Shown: positions 30,665-40,092, numbered from the stretch's first letter. The stretch is 64,000 nucleotides of DNA from Corynebacterium freneyi (GCF_030408835.1 NZ_CP047357.1:1302001-1366000); one strand, 5' to 3'. A program made the numbers and translations. The notes: a model not told the origin generated them from the letters alone.

Positions 30665-33600
30665 ATGTCAACCACCAGTCGCACCCGCAGCCCCCGGACG
30701 CGCCCCACCTCGCGCGGTCCGGCTCGCAGGCCCGCGGATTCCCGGACCGCCCGTGACGCCACCCGCCGCATGGGCGACGGGTACGACGATGGATTCGAAC
30801 GCACCGGCAGCGCCTACCGCGCCGTCGGCAGCGGTTTGTCCGGCGCGTGGGAGCAGACCGCCCGCGGCGTGGCTGGGCTGGCCCGCAAGATCGGCGGCCG
30901 CAGCGGGAGCTCGAAGCGAGATGCGGTGGAGGTCCGCACGTCGGATGATGCACCAGTGAAGGGTCGTCGGCGGGGCGCCTCCGGCGGAGACGTCGATGGG
31001 GGCGGTCAAGTCGAAAAAGTTGATTCCCGTCCGAAGCGTCGAAAGAAGGCCGACGGCTACGACGACGTGACCACCCCGGCCGACTCTCGGGACCATGACC
31101 GGGACCAGGCCTACGCGCACGATTACGCGGATCTGCCGCCGGAGGATTCGGCCGCGCGGGGATCGCGCGATGGCGCCGCCCTCCTCGTCCTCGCCCTGGC
31201 CATCGTTCTCGCCGGGGCAACGTGGTTCTCGCTGGCCGGCCCGGTCGGCGACGTCATCGAGACCCTGTTCCGCACGATCATCGGCGTCGGCGCGTACGTG
31301 CTTCCGGTGGTGCTGGGCATCGTCGCGATCATGATGATGCTCGGCACCATCCCGCCACGCGAGCGTTCTTCGGCGGCAAGCGTCGGCGTCGCGCTCATCG
31401 CCGGCGGCATGTTGTCGATCGTGCACATCGGCTCGGGCCGCCCGGAAGATTGGGACGGCCGCCGTGCCGCCGGTGGCGCGATCGGCGGGTACATCGGCAC
31501 GCCGTTGGCCGCGGGCTTCACTCCGTGGGTGGCCGTGATCCTGTTGTTCGGCGTCATCTTCTACGGTGCGCTGCTGCTCAGCGGCACGACGGTTCGTCAG
31601 CTCGTCGACGTCGTCGGCGAGTACCTGAATCTGGGCGCCTGGTCCGGCCGGACGGGCCGTCGTCATGTCGGCGAGGCTGATCACCTGGACCCCGATGACC
31701 TCTACGCCGGCGTCGACGGCATGCTCGACGAGCGCGCCGAGGCCTACGACGGCCCCGATGCGGGTTCGCGTGACGACGCCCACCCGGAACCGGCCGATCT
31801 GGATGCGTCGTCGAGCCGCTCCCGCCGTCGTGCGCAGACGCCGAAGCGGACCCGCGCGACCCGGCGCAATCAGGCCCCGGTGGAGGACAACCTCTACGAC
31901 CTGCTCGACGACGACGCCCCGACTCGGCCGTCGCGGCCCACGCGTCGTCCGTCGCCCGCCGACGCCTACCCGGTTGACGAGTACGCCGACGATTCCCGCA
32001 CCCGTCAGCTGAGCCTCGACGATGTGGTGGAGGCGCCCACCGCGCCGCAGCCGGTCGTCGACGATGCTCCGCGCCGTGCAGCCGAGGACACCTCGGACAC
32101 CACCGTCGATTCGGACCTCACCGCAGACTCGGACGACGCCGACGCCAACCACACCACCGTCATGCCCGCGGCGGACACCGAGGACGTCGCCGTCGTAAAG
32201 CGGGAAAAGCCGGCGACCCCCGACCGCACGCCGGGGAAGGACGCCGTCTCCGAGGCGACCCGCCGCCAGATGGACGCCATCGCGGCGCGATCGGGCATCG
32301 ACGCCTCCGCGATCCCCGCGACGACCCCGAAGTCCGAAACCGAACCGAAGACCGACGTCGCCCCCGCGCGGCCCGCCGTCGCCGACGGATACCGCCTGCC
32401 GTCCACCGACCTGCTCATCGCCGGCGAGCCGCCCAAGACGCGCACGGCCACCAACGACCGGATGATCGAGGCCATCACCGAGGTCTTCTCCGAATTCAAC
32501 GTCGACGCGCAGGTCACCGGGTTCTCCCGAGGCCCGACGGTCACGCGCTACGAAATCGAGCTCGGCCCCGGCGTGAAGGTCTCCAAGATCACCAACCTGC
32601 AGTCCAACATCGCCTACGCCGTCGCCACCGACAACGTGCGACTGCTCACGCCGATCCCGGGCAAGTCCGCCGTCGGCATCGAGGTGCCCAACAACGACCG
32701 CGAAATGGTCCGCCTGGCCGACGTCCTCGAAGCACCGAAGACGCTGGCCAACGACGACGCCATGCTCATCGGCCTGGGCAAGGACATCGAAGGCGAGTTC
32801 ATCAGCCACTCGATCCAGAAGATGCCGCACCTGCTCGTCGCCGGCTCCACCGGCTCCGGCAAGTCGGCGTTCGTCAACTCGATGCTGGTGTCGCTGCTCA
32901 CCCGCGCGACGCCGGAGGAGGTGCGCCTGATCCTCGTCGATCCGAAGATGGTCGAACTCACCCCCTACGAGGGCATCCCGCACCTGATCACGCCGATCAT
33001 CACCCAGCCGAAGAAGGCCGCCGCCGCACTGCAGTGGCTCGTCGAGGAGATGGAGCAGCGGTACATGGACATGAAGTCCGCCCGCGTGCGCCACATCAAG
33101 GACTTCAACCGCAAGGTCAAGTCCGGCGAGATCACCGCGCCGCTGGGCTCCGAGCGCGAGTACCGCCCGTACCCGTACATCGTCTGCGTCGTCGACGAGC
33201 TCGCCGACCTGATGATGACCGCGCCGCGCGACATCGAAGACGCCATCGTCCGCATCACCCAGAAGGCCCGCGCCGCCGGCATCCACCTGGTGCTGGCCAC
33301 CCAGCGCCCGTCGGTCGACGTGGTCACCGGGTTGATCAAGACCAACGTTCCGTCGCGACTGGCGTTCGCCACCTCGTCGCTGACCGACTCCCGCGTCATC
33401 CTCGACCAGGGCGGCGCCGAAAAGCTCATCGGCATGGGCGACGCGCTGTTCATTCCGCAGGGCGCCGGCAAGCCGCGCCGACTGCAGGGCGCGTTCGTCA
33501 CCGACGAGGAGATCCAGGCCGTCGTCGACGCGTGCAAGGTGCAGGCCGAGCCCGACTACACCGAAGGCGTCACCGAGGACAAGGCCGCCGAGGCCGTCAA

Positions 33601-33919
33601 GAACATCGACCCGGACATCGGCGACGATCTCGAGGATCTCGTGCAGGCCGTCGAGCTGGTGGTCACCTCCCAGTTCGGTTCGACGTCGATGCTGCAGCGC
33701 AAACTGCGCATCGGTTTCGCCAAGGCCGGCCGCCTCATGGACCTCATGGAGACCCGAGGCGTCGTCGGCCCCTCGGAGGGCTCGAAGGCCCGCGAGGTGC
33801 TGGTCAAGCCGGAGGAGCTGGAGACCATCATCTGGATGATCCGCGGCGCCGACCCCGCCGAAGCCCCGACCGATGACGCGAACGTCGTCGACGCAGAGCC
33901 GACGGAGGGCATGGCCTAG
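30665..33919 (+). CDS. ftsK: DNA translocase FtsK/SpoIIIE
   Basis: FtsK pumps DNA at the septum and helps resolve chromosome dimers. The 1084-residue protein has a basic N-terminus, four hydrophobic helices (roughly residues 165-320), a long acidic/Pro-rich linker (~330-590), and the motor. Walker A is GSTGSGKS at 727-734; the Walker B region has LVDPKMVE and [10 protein letters not shown]. The C-terminal winged-helix gamma domain ([20 protein letters not shown]) reads oriented DNA motifs. A copy of CGTCGTAAAGC inside it uses the rare valine codon GTA. Confidence 0.96.
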   Translation: MSTTSRTRSPRTRPTSRGPARRPADSRTARDATRRMGDGYDDGFERTGSAYRAVGSGLSGAWEQTARGVAGLARKIGGRSGSSKRDAVEVRTSDDAPVKGRRRGASGGDVDGGGQVEKVDSRPKRRKKADGYDDVTTPADSRDHDRDQAYAHDYADLPPEDSAARGSRDGAALLVLALAIVLAGATWFSLAGPVGDVIETLFRTIIGVGAYVLPVVLGIVAIMMMLGTIPPRERSSAASVGVALIAGGMLSIVHIGSGRPEDWDGRRAAGGAIGGYIGTPLAAGFTPWVAVILLFGVIFYGALLLSGTTVRQLVDVVGEYLNLGAWSGRTGRRHVGEADHLDPDDLYAGVDGMLDERAEAYDGPDAGSRDDAHPEPADLDASSSRSRRRAQTPKRTRATRRNQAPVEDNLYDLLDDDAPTRPSRPTRRPSPADAYPVDEYADDSRTRQLSLDDVVEAPTAPQPVVDDAPRRAAEDTSDTTVDSDLTADSDDADANHTTVMPAADTEDVAVVKREKPATPDRTPGKDAVSEATRRQMDAIAARSGIDASAIPATTPKSETEPKTDVAPARPAVADGYRLPSTDLLIAGEPPKTRTATNDRMIEAITEVFSEFNVDAQVTGFSRGPTVTRYEIELGPGVKVSKITNLQSNIAYAVATDNVRLLTPIPGKSAVGIEVPNNDREMVRLADVLEAPKTLANDDAMLIGLGKDIEGEFISHSIQKMPHLLVAGSTGSGKSAFVNSMLVSLLTRATPEEVRLILVDPKMVELTPYEGIPHLITPIITQPKKAAAALQWLVEEMEQRYMDMKSARVRHIKDFNRKVKSGEITAPLGSEREYRPYPYIVCVVDELADLMMTAPRDIEDAIVRITQKARAAGIHLVLATQRPSVDVVTGLIKTNVPSRLAFATSSLTDSRVILDQGGAEKLIGMGDALFIPQGAGKPRRLQGAFVTDEEIQAVVDACKVQAEPDYTEGVTEDKAAEAVKNIDPDIGDDLEDLVQAVELVVTSQFGSTSMLQRKLRIGFAKAGRLMDLMETRGVVGPSEGSKAREVLVKPEELETIIWMIRGADPAEAPTDDANVVDAEPTEGMA

Positions 33920-33957
33920 GGGGGGGCGTGAAGCGCCGTGCTTTCCGACGATCCACC

Positions 33958-33997
33958 CGACGAACCCCGTGCGAGGCAACTCGTACGGGGTTCGTCG
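33958..33997 (+). terminator. ftsK terminator
   Basis: An 18-bp stem (33958-33975 with 33980-33997, loop GCAA) contains one G-U pair. No U run follows. The terC promoter (-10 TACAGT, 34003-34008) begins six bases further on, so the hairpin insulates terC from ftsK. Confidence 0.7.
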
Positions 33998-34002
33998 ACG
34001 TG

Positions 34003-34008
34003 TACAGT
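34003..34008 (+). promoter_or_regulatory. -10 hexamer for the terC riboswitch transcript
   Basis: TACAGT would place the transcription start near 34015, a few bases before the first paired strand of the riboswitch. Confidence 0.5.
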
Positions 34009-34015
34009 GGTGGGC

Positions 34016-34177
34016 CGTGGAGGGGAGTATCCCCGGTTTTCACCGTGATGGCCGTCGTCAACACGGGAGTCGGGCGCCGGCCGTCGAGGCGGGTGCCGCG
34101 AGTTCCCCGGCGCCATCGGCCGACGTGAGTCGTGCGGTGGGAGAGACCTCCGGTTATTCGTCGACCGACCGGAGGAG
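34016..34177 (+). promoter_or_regulatory. yybP-ykoY-type manganese riboswitch with SD-sequestering platform
   Basis: The leader of terC has the two conserved pieces of the yybP-ykoY aptamer: GGGGAGTA (34022-34029) near the 5' end and GGGAGAGACC just before the closing strand. GGAGG (34019-34023) pairs with CCTCC (34147-34151) as P1. The same CCTCC lies in CCTCCGGT (34147-34154), which can instead pair perfectly with ACCGGAGG (34168-34175), the Shine-Dalgarno region of terC. Mn2+ binding would favour P1 and free the ribosome site. The element is known upstream of TerC/Alx genes; the switching model is inferred from complementarity. Confidence 0.75.
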
Positions 34178-34185
34178 CACCACCC

Positions 34186-35313
34186 GTGCACGTACCTTTT
34201 TCCGTTTGGGCGATCACCGTCGTGATCGTCATCGGCTTCATCGCCTTCGATTTCTACGCCCACGTCAAGACTCCCCATGAGCCGACGCTGAAGGAAGCCG
34301 GCGGCTGGACCGCGTTCTACGTCGTTCTGGCGCTGTTGTTCGGCGGGTTCATCTGGTTGTTCTGGGACCACGAACGCGGCGTCGAGTTCCTGTCGGGTTA
34401 CGTCACCGAAAAGGCGTTGAGCGTGGACAACCTGTTCGTGTTCGCGCTGATCATCGGGGCGTTCAAGATCCCGCGCAAGTACCAGCAGAAGGTGCTGCTG
34501 TTCGGTATCGCGATGGCGCTGGTCTTCCGCACGGTGTTCATCCTGTTGGGTGCCGCGGTGATCAACAAGTGGTCGGACGTGTTCTACCTGTTCGCGCTGT
34601 TCCTGCTGTACACCGCCATCAAGACGGTGTGGGACGAGGCGGCGGACAAGCCGGAGACCGATCCGAACGACATGAAGATCATCATCTGGCTGCGCAAGAT
34701 CGTCCCGATTTCCAGCGGCTACAACAAGGACAAGTTGACCGCACGGGTCGACGGCAAGCGGTACTTCACCCCGCTGGCGGTGGCGCTGGTGGCCATCGGC
34801 TTCGTGGACATCATGTTCGCGTTCGACTCGATTCCGGCGATCTTCGGCCTGACCGACGAGCCGTACATCGTCTTCACGGCCAACGCCCTGGCGTTGATGG
34901 GTCTGCGTCAGATGTACTTCCTGCTCGACGGTCTGCTCGACCGGCTGGTGTACCTGGCCTATGGCCTCGGCGCGATCCTGGGCTTCATCGCCATCAAGCT
35001 GTTCCTGCATGCGCTGCACGAGAACAACCTGCCGTTCATCAACGGCGGGGAGGACGTGGCGGTGCCGGAGATCGGCACGTGGGTGTCGCTGGCGTTCATC
35101 GTCGTCGTGTTGGTGGTCACCGTGTTGGCCTCGTGGCTGAAGAACGTCCGCGACCGGAACATGGGCGGCATCGCCTCGGCCCGGTGGACGGGCCACGACG
35201 TGGAGCACGAGGAGCTCGTGGTCGACGGTTCCGTCAAAGCGAAGAAGTTCCGCGGGGCTTCGCGTGACGACGGCCCGTCGTCCGAATCCAGCGGCCGAGG
35301 GACCTCCGATTAG
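34186..35313 (+). CDS. TerC-family membrane protein (Alx-like, probable Mn2+ exporter)
   Basis: This 375-residue protein has about nine hydrophobic helices and TerC landmarks: EKALSVDNLFVFALI (with the conserved Asp in the membrane) and FVDIMFAFDSIPAIFG (the second acidic membrane motif). TerC/Alx proteins protect against manganese or tellurite and are often controlled by Mn2+ riboswitches, as seems to be the case here. A ~45-residue soluble C-terminal tail follows the last helix. GTG 34186 has GGAGGAG eight bases upstream, and that site can be masked by the riboswitch platform. Confidence 0.92.
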   Translation: MHVPFSVWAITVVIVIGFIAFDFYAHVKTPHEPTLKEAGGWTAFYVVLALLFGGFIWLFWDHERGVEFLSGYVTEKALSVDNLFVFALIIGAFKIPRKYQQKVLLFGIAMALVFRTVFILLGAAVINKWSDVFYLFALFLLYTAIKTVWDEAADKPETDPNDMKIIIWLRKIVPISSGYNKDKLTARVDGKRYFTPLAVALVAIGFVDIMFAFDSIPAIFGLTDEPYIVFTANALALMGLRQMYFLLDGLLDRLVYLAYGLGAILGFIAIKLFLHALHENNLPFINGGEDVAVPEIGTWVSLAFIVVVLVVTVLASWLKNVRDRNMGGIASARWTGHDVEHEELVVDGSVKAKKFRGASRDDGPSSESSGRGTSD

Positions 35314-35332
35314 AACGTCTCGGATTCGGCGG

Positions 35333-35338
35333 TAGGGT
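35333..35338 (+). promoter_or_regulatory. -10 hexamer for leaderless gene at 35346
   Basis: TAGGGT is followed by 7 bases and GTG 35346; no Shine-Dalgarno is present. Confidence 0.55.
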
Positions 35339-35345
35339 TGACGGC

Positions 35346-35921
35346 GTGACCGATCAATCCCGCCCCGTCGCGGATGCCGCGCCCTCCAACTGGAACCTGC
35401 CGAACGCGCTGACCGTTTTGCGCATTCTCGGCGTCCCCGTCTTCCTGTGGCTGCTGCTGCGGGAAGGCGGCGACGACGCCGGGTGGCGATGGTGGTCCTT
35501 CGGAGTGTTCGCGCTGCTGATGATCACCGACAAGATCGACGGTGATCTCGCGCGCGCCCGCAACCTGGTGACCGACTTCGGCAAGATCGCCGACCCCATC
35601 GCCGACAAGGCGCTGATGATCGGCGCCCTGGTCGGCCTCAACATCATCGGCCTGCTGCCGTGGTGGATCACGGCGATCATCGTGGTGCGCGAACTCGGCA
35701 TCACGTTCTGGCGCATGTTCCAGCTGCGCGCCGGCCACGTCGTGCCCGCCTCGAAGGGCGGCAAGCTGAAGACGGTGACCCAGTCGCTGGCGGTGGCGTT
35801 GTTCCTCATGCCCGTGGCCTGGCTGCACTGGCCGGCGTGGGTGGTCATGATCCTCGCGGTGGTCATCACCGTCGTCACCGGCGTCCAGTACATCGTCGAC
35901 TCCCGCAAGGCCGCCGCCTAG
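35346..35921 (+). CDS. pgsA: CDP-alcohol phosphatidyltransferase (phosphatidylglycerophosphate synthase type)
   Basis: This 191-residue membrane enzyme has the full CDP-alcohol signature DG-x2-AR-x8-G-x3-D-x3-D. It runs from DGDLARA through FGKIADPIADK, and its aspartates bind Mg2+ and CDP-diacylglycerol. Six hydrophobic helices are visible. PNALTVLRILGVPVFL near the N-terminus is typical of PgsA, so the product is probably phosphatidylglycerophosphate. The next gene (cinA) starts immediately after the stop, so they are an operon. A second pgsA-like gene for inositol lipids would be elsewhere. Confidence 0.9.
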   Translation: MTDQSRPVADAAPSNWNLPNALTVLRILGVPVFLWLLLREGGDDAGWRWWSFGVFALLMITDKIDGDLARARNLVTDFGKIADPIADKALMIGALVGLNIIGLLPWWITAIIVVRELGITFWRMFQLRAGHVVPASKGGKLKTVTQSLAVALFLMPVAWLHWPAWVVMILAVVITVVTGVQYIVDSRKAAA

Positions 35922-36425
35922 ATGGGTGCCGTCGATCCGCTTGCCGACGGCACCGCCGCAGTCGACGTCATCGGCGTGCTCACCGCCCGGGGGCAGACGC
36001 TCGCGGCGGCGGAATCGCTGACGGCCGGCCTGTTTTGCGCGACGGTCGCCGGAGTTCCCGGAGCGTCGGCCGTCTTGCGCGGCGGCCTGATCACCTATGC
36101 CACCGACCTCAAGGCGACGCTGGCCGACGTCCCCGCCGACACGCTCGACGCCGTCGGCCCCGTCGCACCGGACACCGCCCGGGCAATGGCCATCGGCACG
36201 AAGAAGCGCTGCGGCGCCGATTGGGCAGTGGCGCTCACCGGCGTCGCCGGCCCCGCACCCCAAAACGGCCACCCGGTCGGCGAAGTCTGGTGCGCCATCG
36301 CCCGACCCGACCACGGCGTCGTCGTCAAGCAACTCGACATCGACGCCGACGCGGGACGCTGGGGCATCCGCACCGCAGCCGTCGCGCGGGCGTTGGACCT
36401 GCTCACGACCGAGCTCGATCGCTGA
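35922..36425 (+). CDS. cinA: CinA-family nicotinamide-nucleotide amidohydrolase
   Basis: This 167-residue protein consists only of the C-terminal amidase domain of CinA, which deamidates nicotinamide mononucleotide in pyridine nucleotide recycling. AAAESLTAGLFCATVAGVPGAS (family pattern seen from residue ~25, with the catalytic Ser) and WAVALTGVAGPAPQNG are the key segments. There is no intervening base after the pgsA stop. In corynebacteria it sits just before clgR. A CGTCGTCAAGC copy here falls in a natural Val-Val-Lys reading. Confidence 0.88.
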   Translation: MGAVDPLADGTAAVDVIGVLTARGQTLAAAESLTAGLFCATVAGVPGASAVLRGGLITYATDLKATLADVPADTLDAVGPVAPDTARAMAIGTKKRCGADWAVALTGVAGPAPQNGHPVGEVWCAIARPDHGVVVKQLDIDADAGRWGIRTAAVARALDLLTTELDR

Positions 36426-36509
36426 CGCCGTACCCGCGCCCGGCCGGAAAACCGCCCCTGAATCGTCGAACCGGGAACAAACGCGCCCATTCGTGCGTTA
36501 ATTGGGGTG

Positions 36510-36839
36510 ATGATCAACGACACCATGACCATTCCCGCCCCCGCGCAATCGCCGCTGCCGGTCGCGGCGCCCGCGCGTGAACCGCTGCTGCGCGAAGCGC
36601 TCGGCGAGGCGCTGCGCGACATCCGCACCCGCAACGGCATGACCCTCCGGGAACTGTCCGACCTCGCCGCCATCAGCCCCGGCTACCTGTCGGAACTCGA
36701 ACGCGGCCGCAAAGAAGTGTCGTCGGAACTGCTGGCCTCCGTGTGCCACGGACTGTCCGTTTCCGTCTCCGACGTCATCATCGACGCCGCCGGCGCCATG
36801 GCACTGCACGCCGCGCAGCCCGAAATGGCCGCGATGTAA
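36510..36839 (+). CDS. clgR: ClgR-like transcriptional regulator (XRE family)
   Basis: This 109-residue DNA-binding protein has a helix-turn-helix at about residues 30-85 (LGEALRDIRTRNGMTLRELSD, then AISPGYLSELERGRKEVSS). It ends with a short tail, ALHAAQPEMAAM; similar short C-termini make ClgR a Clp protease substrate. ClgR activates clp and stress genes in corynebacteria and mycobacteria. The start is uncertain: GTG 36507, ATG 36510 and ATG 36525 are all in frame, and no Shine-Dalgarno is seen. It is followed by a PspA homologue, the same pairing as in mycobacteria. Confidence 0.87.
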   Translation: MINDTMTIPAPAQSPLPVAAPAREPLLREALGEALRDIRTRNGMTLRELSDLAAISPGYLSELERGRKEVSSELLASVCHGLSVSVSDVIIDAAGAMALHAAQPEMAAM

Positions 36840-36885
36840 CCCGACCGCGTTCCGCGGCGTTGCTGCGGCACGAACCACCGCCGGG

Positions 36886-36891
36886 TATTCT
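36886..36891 (+). promoter_or_regulatory. candidate -10 for pspA
   Basis: TATTCT lies 19 bases after TTGCTG (36861-36866), a passable -35. The inferred start near 36898 leaves a ~60-base leader with GAGGAAGG before ATG. Confidence 0.4.
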
Positions 36892-36957
36892 GGGACGCCG
36901 GACGCCCGGGGCTCCCGCCCACTCCCGCCGACTCTCTGAGGAAGGTACCGAGCAACA

Positions 36958-37794
36958 ATGGCAAACCCCTTCGCCAAGCTGTGGAACTACATGATGGCCC
37001 TGTTCGACTCCAAGATCGAGGAGAACGCGGACCCAAAGGTCCAGATCCAGCAGGCCATCGAAGACGCCCAGCGTCAGCACCAGGAACTTTCCCAGCAGGC
37101 GGCGGCCGTCATCGGCAACCAGCGCCAGCTCGAGATGCGCCTCAACCGGCAGCTCGCCGAGATCGAGAAGCTCCAGGGCAACACCCGCCAGGCCCTGCAG
37201 CTGGCCGACAAGGCCCGCGGCGAAGGCGACGAAGCCAAGGCCGTCGAATACGAAAACGCCGCCGAGGCGTTCGCTGCCCAGCTCGTCACCGCCGAACAGT
37301 CCGTCGAGGATCTGAAGGGCCTGCACGACCAGTCCTTGCAGCAGGCCGCCCAGGCGAAGAAAGCCGTCGAGCGCAACTCCATGGCCCTGCAGCAGAAGGT
37401 CGCCGAGCGCACCAAGCTGCTGTCGCAGCTGGAGCAGGCGAAGATGCAGGAGAAGGTCTCCGAGTCCCTGCAGTCCATGAACGAGCTGTCCTCCGGCTCG
37501 ACCCCGAACCTGGATCAGGTGCGCGACAAGATCGAGCGTCGTTACGCCAACGCCCTCGGCCAGGCCGAGCTGGCCCAGAATTCCGTCCAGGGCCGCATGG
37601 CGGAGGTCGAGCAGGCGGGCATCCAGCTGGCCGGCCACTCGCGCCTGGAGCAGATCCGGTCCGAGATGCGCGGCGGCAACCAGCTGCCGTCCGGCGGTGC
37701 GCAGGGTGCCATCGAGCAGGGGCAGGGCGGCCAGTCCGGCTCCGTCGACCCGGCGGTCGAGGCGAAGCTGCGCGAACTGCGCGGCGGTCAGTAG
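36958..37794 (+). CDS. pspA: PspA/IM30 family membrane stress protein
   Basis: This 278-residue, almost wholly coiled-coil protein starts with an amphipathic segment ([23 protein letters not shown], shown here in part as [17 protein letters not shown]) and continues through [19 protein letters not shown]. That is the PspA/Vipp1 pattern. Such proteins oligomerise on the inner membrane under envelope stress. The last ~60 residues are a Gly/Gln-rich flexible tail. It is the neighbour of clgR, which is its likely activator by analogy with mycobacteria. A terminator follows. Confidence 0.9.
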   Translation: MANPFAKLWNYMMALFDSKIEENADPKVQIQQAIEDAQRQHQELSQQAAAVIGNQRQLEMRLNRQLAEIEKLQGNTRQALQLADKARGEGDEAKAVEYENAAEAFAAQLVTAEQSVEDLKGLHDQSLQQAAQAKKAVERNSMALQQKVAERTKLLSQLEQAKMQEKVSESLQSMNELSSGSTPNLDQVRDKIERRYANALGQAELAQNSVQGRMAEVEQAGIQLAGHSRLEQIRSEMRGGNQLPSGGAQGAIEQGQGGQSGSVDPAVEAKLRELRGGQ

Positions 37795-37828
37795 AGGGCG
37801 GCAGGAGGCGGCGGCCCCGCGCGCGATG

Positions 37829-37866
37829 ACCGGCGGTTCACCATGATGGTGGGCCGCCGGTTTTTT
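37829..37866 (+). terminator. pspA terminator
   Basis: ACCGGCGG...CCGCCGGT stem with a CACCA/TGGTG inner part, followed by six T residues (37861-37866). This is the clearest intrinsic terminator in the window. Confidence 0.85.
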
Positions 37867-37890
37867 GCGTGGAGTCGCGGGGCGGGGTGC

Positions 37891-37966
37891 GTCAGAAAGT
37901 CATGCCACCGCTTTGCAAAAGCCAAGGTGGGGTGTTGGTGGCCGCGAAAAATGTCGAGTTTCTGAC
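37891..37966. repeat. 76-bp repeat, copy 1, with 8-bp inverted ends
   Basis: The unit begins GTCAGAAA and ends TTTCTGAC, an exact 8-bp inverted repeat. It contains an internal CCACC/GGTGG dyad around GCTTTGCAAAAGCC. It is followed by a 19-base-offset second TTTCTGACCGGCCG (37978-37991). It lies in the 339-base gap (37795-38133) between pspA and bioN. No coding sense was found. Confidence 0.8.
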
Positions 37967-38015
37967 CGGCCGACGTGTTTCTGACCGGCCGGTGTGGGGG
38001 CAGGAGCCGGGGAGC

Positions 38016-38091
38016 GTCAGAAAGTCATGCCACCGCTTTGCAAAAGCCAAGGTGGGGTGTTGGTGGCCGCGAAAAATGTCGAGTTTCTGAC
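38016..38091. repeat. 76-bp repeat, copy 2
   Basis: Identical to the unit at 37891-37966 over all 76 bases, repeated at a 125-base period. Its 3' flank is a diverged version of the first flank (TTTGTGACCGGCCGG). Perfect identity suggests recent duplication, gene conversion or selection. Confidence 0.8.
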
Positions 38092-38133
38092 GGGGCGGTG
38101 TGTTTGTGACCGGCCGGCCAGTCCCGGGCCGCC

Positions 38134-38760
38134 CTAGTCCCCGACGCCGCGGGCTAGTAGGGCGTCGGACATGGCGCGGGAACGGCGAATGGTGCGGATG
38201 ATCACCGGCACCCCGAACGCGGTCGCCGGCGCGGAGGCTCCACGGGCGCGGCGGGCGTCCAGAACCTCGCGCACGGCCTGCACCTGGAGGGGAATCAGGC
38301 GCAGCGTGAGGGACATCGCCAACGAGATGGTGGCCACCGGCAGCCCGAACTTCCCCAGCGGCGCCAACAATCGGTCGAAGGCGTTCATCAGGTCGGAGAC
38401 GCGGGTGGTCAGCGTCAGCAGCGTCGCGGCGATGACGCAGGCGAGGATCTGCAGAAACAGCATCGCGCCGAGTTCCCAGTCGCCGGTGAGCCCCTGGATG
38501 ACGGCGATGAACGCCAGCAGCGGCACCGCGCCCAGCAACTGCGCCACCGCGACTTTGAGGGGGATGCGGGCGACGGCGTAGCCGCACAGCGCAACGGCCA
38601 GCGCGACCGCGGCGGTGGGGATGGTGCGGGCGAAGATCGTGGCGACGACGATGAACGCGACGACGAGTCCGAGCTTCGGCCCCGCGGGCATCCGGTGGAC
38701 GGGGGAGTCGCGTTTGACGTACACCGACAGGGGCACGACCAGCGCGCCGCGGCCGGCCAT
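38134..38760 (-). CDS. bioN: ECF transporter transmembrane protein (biotin, BioN)
   Basis: This 208-residue integral membrane protein with about five helices belongs to the CbiQ/BioN (EcfT) family. The coupling helix region has REVLDARRARGA (an Ala-Arg-Gly type motif) followed by LLARGVGD near the end, matching the two EcfT motifs that contact the ATPase. It powers biotin uptake with BioM and the BioY substrate subunit. ATG 38760 overlaps the bioM stop (ATGA on the minus strand). It is last in the bioYMN operon. Confidence 0.9.
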   Translation of the reverse strand: MAGRGALVVPLSVYVKRDSPVHRMPAGPKLGLVVAFIVVATIFARTIPTAAVALAVALCGYAVARIPLKVAVAQLLGAVPLLAFIAVIQGLTGDWELGAMLFLQILACVIAATLLTLTTRVSDLMNAFDRLLAPLGKFGLPVATISLAMSLTLRLIPLQVQAVREVLDARRARGASAPATAFGVPVIIRTIRRSRAMSDALLARGVGD

Positions 38761-39443
38761 CAGGCGCCCATCCGGGAGACGTAGCTGTCGATGACGGTTC
38801 GGGGGTCGCCGTCGTCGACGATGAGTCCGTCTTCGATGCACAGGACGCGGTCGAAGTCGGCGACGAAGTCGAGGTCGTGCGTGACGACGATCAGCTGTTG
38901 GTCAAGTCTCGCGAACGTCGCGGCGAGCGAACGGCGATTGCGCAGATCCAGCAACGTGGTCGGTTCGTCGGCGATGATCAGTTCGGGCTCGAGGACGAGC
39001 ACCGACGTCAGGGCCAGGAGTTGTTTTTGCCCGCCGGACAGGAGGTGGGGGGAGTGGTCGGCGTGGTCGTGGAGGTCGAATCGTCGTAAAGCGGAAAGGG
39101 CCAGACCGTCGCGGTCCTTCGGTGCGATGCCGCGCTGGCGCAGGGAGAAGGCGACGTCTTCGGCGACGGTGGGCATGACGATCTGGTTGTCGGCGTCGGA
39201 GAAGACGAAGCCGACGTTGCGCCGGACCTCGCGGCCCTTGCGGGCGGGGTCGAGGCCGCCGACGTCGACGCGGCCGGACGACGCGTCGGTGAGGCCGTTG
39301 ATCAGGCGCACGAACGTGGATTTGCCGCCGCCGTTGGGGCCGATGATGCCGATGCGCCGCTCGGACAGTTCCACCGTCACGGGCCCCAGGGCGCGGCGGC
39401 CGTCGAAGTCGCAGGTGACGGAGTCGAAGCGGATGACGGTCAT
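38760..39443 (-). CDS. bioM: ECF transporter ATPase (biotin, BioM)
   Basis: This 227-residue ABC ATPase has Walker A GPNGGGKS (35-42), a Q-loop, the signature LLSGGQKQLLAL, Walker B ELIIADEPTTLLD and the switch His in VVTHD. It energises the BioYMN biotin importer. It overlaps bioY upstream and bioN downstream by four bases each. A copy of CGTCGTAAAGC in this gene is read on the coding strand as GCT-TTA-CGA-CGA, with the very rare codons TTA and CGA, an oddity for this genome. Confidence 0.93.
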   Translation of the reverse strand: MTVIRFDSVTCDFDGRRALGPVTVELSERRIGIIGPNGGGKSTFVRLINGLTDASSGRVDVGGLDPARKGREVRRNVGFVFSDADNQIVMPTVAEDVAFSLRQRGIAPKDRDGLALSALRRFDLHDHADHSPHLLSGGQKQLLALTSVLVLEPELIIADEPTTLLDLRNRRSLAATFARLDQQLIVVTHDLDFVADFDRVLCIEDGLIVDDGDPRTVIDSYVSRMGA

Positions 39444-40024
39444 CGTGCTGCGGTGGCGGCGGTGGCGGCGGTGTTGGCGCGCAGGTCGGGGAAGGCGCGC
39501 AGGACGGGGGCGGCGATGAGCGCGGCGACGACGACCTTGACGATGTCGCCGGGGATGAAGGGGACGTTGACCAGCAGGGCCTCGACGAAGCCCATTTCGG
39601 CGCGGACCATGAGGCCGAAGGTGCCGAAGAGGTACTGCACGAGCACGCCGACGAGGCCGGCGGCGGTGAACAGGCCGATCATGGCGCCGTTGCCGCGGGG
39701 GCGGCGTTCGGTGAGCAGACCGATGACGAGGGCGGCGACGATGTAGCCGACGAGGTAGCCGACGGTGGTGCCGGGCAGGGCGGACAGGGTGGTGCGGAAT
39801 CCGGCGAGGTTGGGCACGCCGATGAGTCCGACGGCGAGGAACAGCACGACGGACAGGGTGCCGCGGCGCCAGCCGAGGAGCATGCCGGCCAGTGCGATGC
39901 CCATGTTCTGCAGGACGATGGGCACGCCGACGGCGCCGACGGGGATGGAGACCGCGCCGAGCACGATGATGAGGGCCGCGAAGGCCGCGATGTAGACGAG
40001 GGATTGGATCGCTGTTTTCTGCAC
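39440..40024 (-). CDS. bioY: biotin transporter substrate-binding subunit BioY
   Basis: BioY is the S-component that binds biotin in the membrane. The 194-residue protein has six helices. GVPIVLQNMGIALAGMLLG and FTAAGLVGVLVQYLFG mark the family, and ALPGTTVGYLVGYI is part of the ligand pocket region. The GTG start lies 8 bases after TAGAAT on the minus strand, which suggests a leaderless transcript and start codon initiation. It is the first gene of bioYMN. Many bacteria place this operon under a biotin repressor; none is seen here. Confidence 0.92.
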   Translation of the reverse strand: MQKTAIQSLVYIAAFAALIIVLGAVSIPVGAVGVPIVLQNMGIALAGMLLGWRRGTLSVVLFLAVGLIGVPNLAGFRTTLSALPGTTVGYLVGYIVAALVIGLLTERRPRGNGAMIGLFTAAGLVGVLVQYLFGTFGLMVRAEMGFVEALLVNVPFIPGDIVKVVVAALIAAPVLRAFPDLRANTAATAATAAR

Positions 40025-40032
40025 GGGAAGTG

Positions 40033-40038
40033 ATTCTA
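40033..40038 (-). promoter_or_regulatory. -10 hexamer for bioYMN
   Basis: TAGAAT on the minus strand, 8 bases before the bioY GTG. Confidence 0.5.
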
Positions 40039-40092
40039 GGCGACGGTTTGAGCGGTGTTCAGGGAGGGGTTTGGGGTCGGGGGCGGCGGTGT

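Noticed and set aside
37891..38091. Repeats taken as a CRISPR array
   Set aside because: Only two copies, 76 bases long with a 49-base gap and inverted ends; no cas gene nearby.
37892..38587. 231-codon minus-strand frame reading through the repeats into bioN
   Set aside because: Its upstream half is bioN in another frame and the rest is the repeat; no start site or family pattern.
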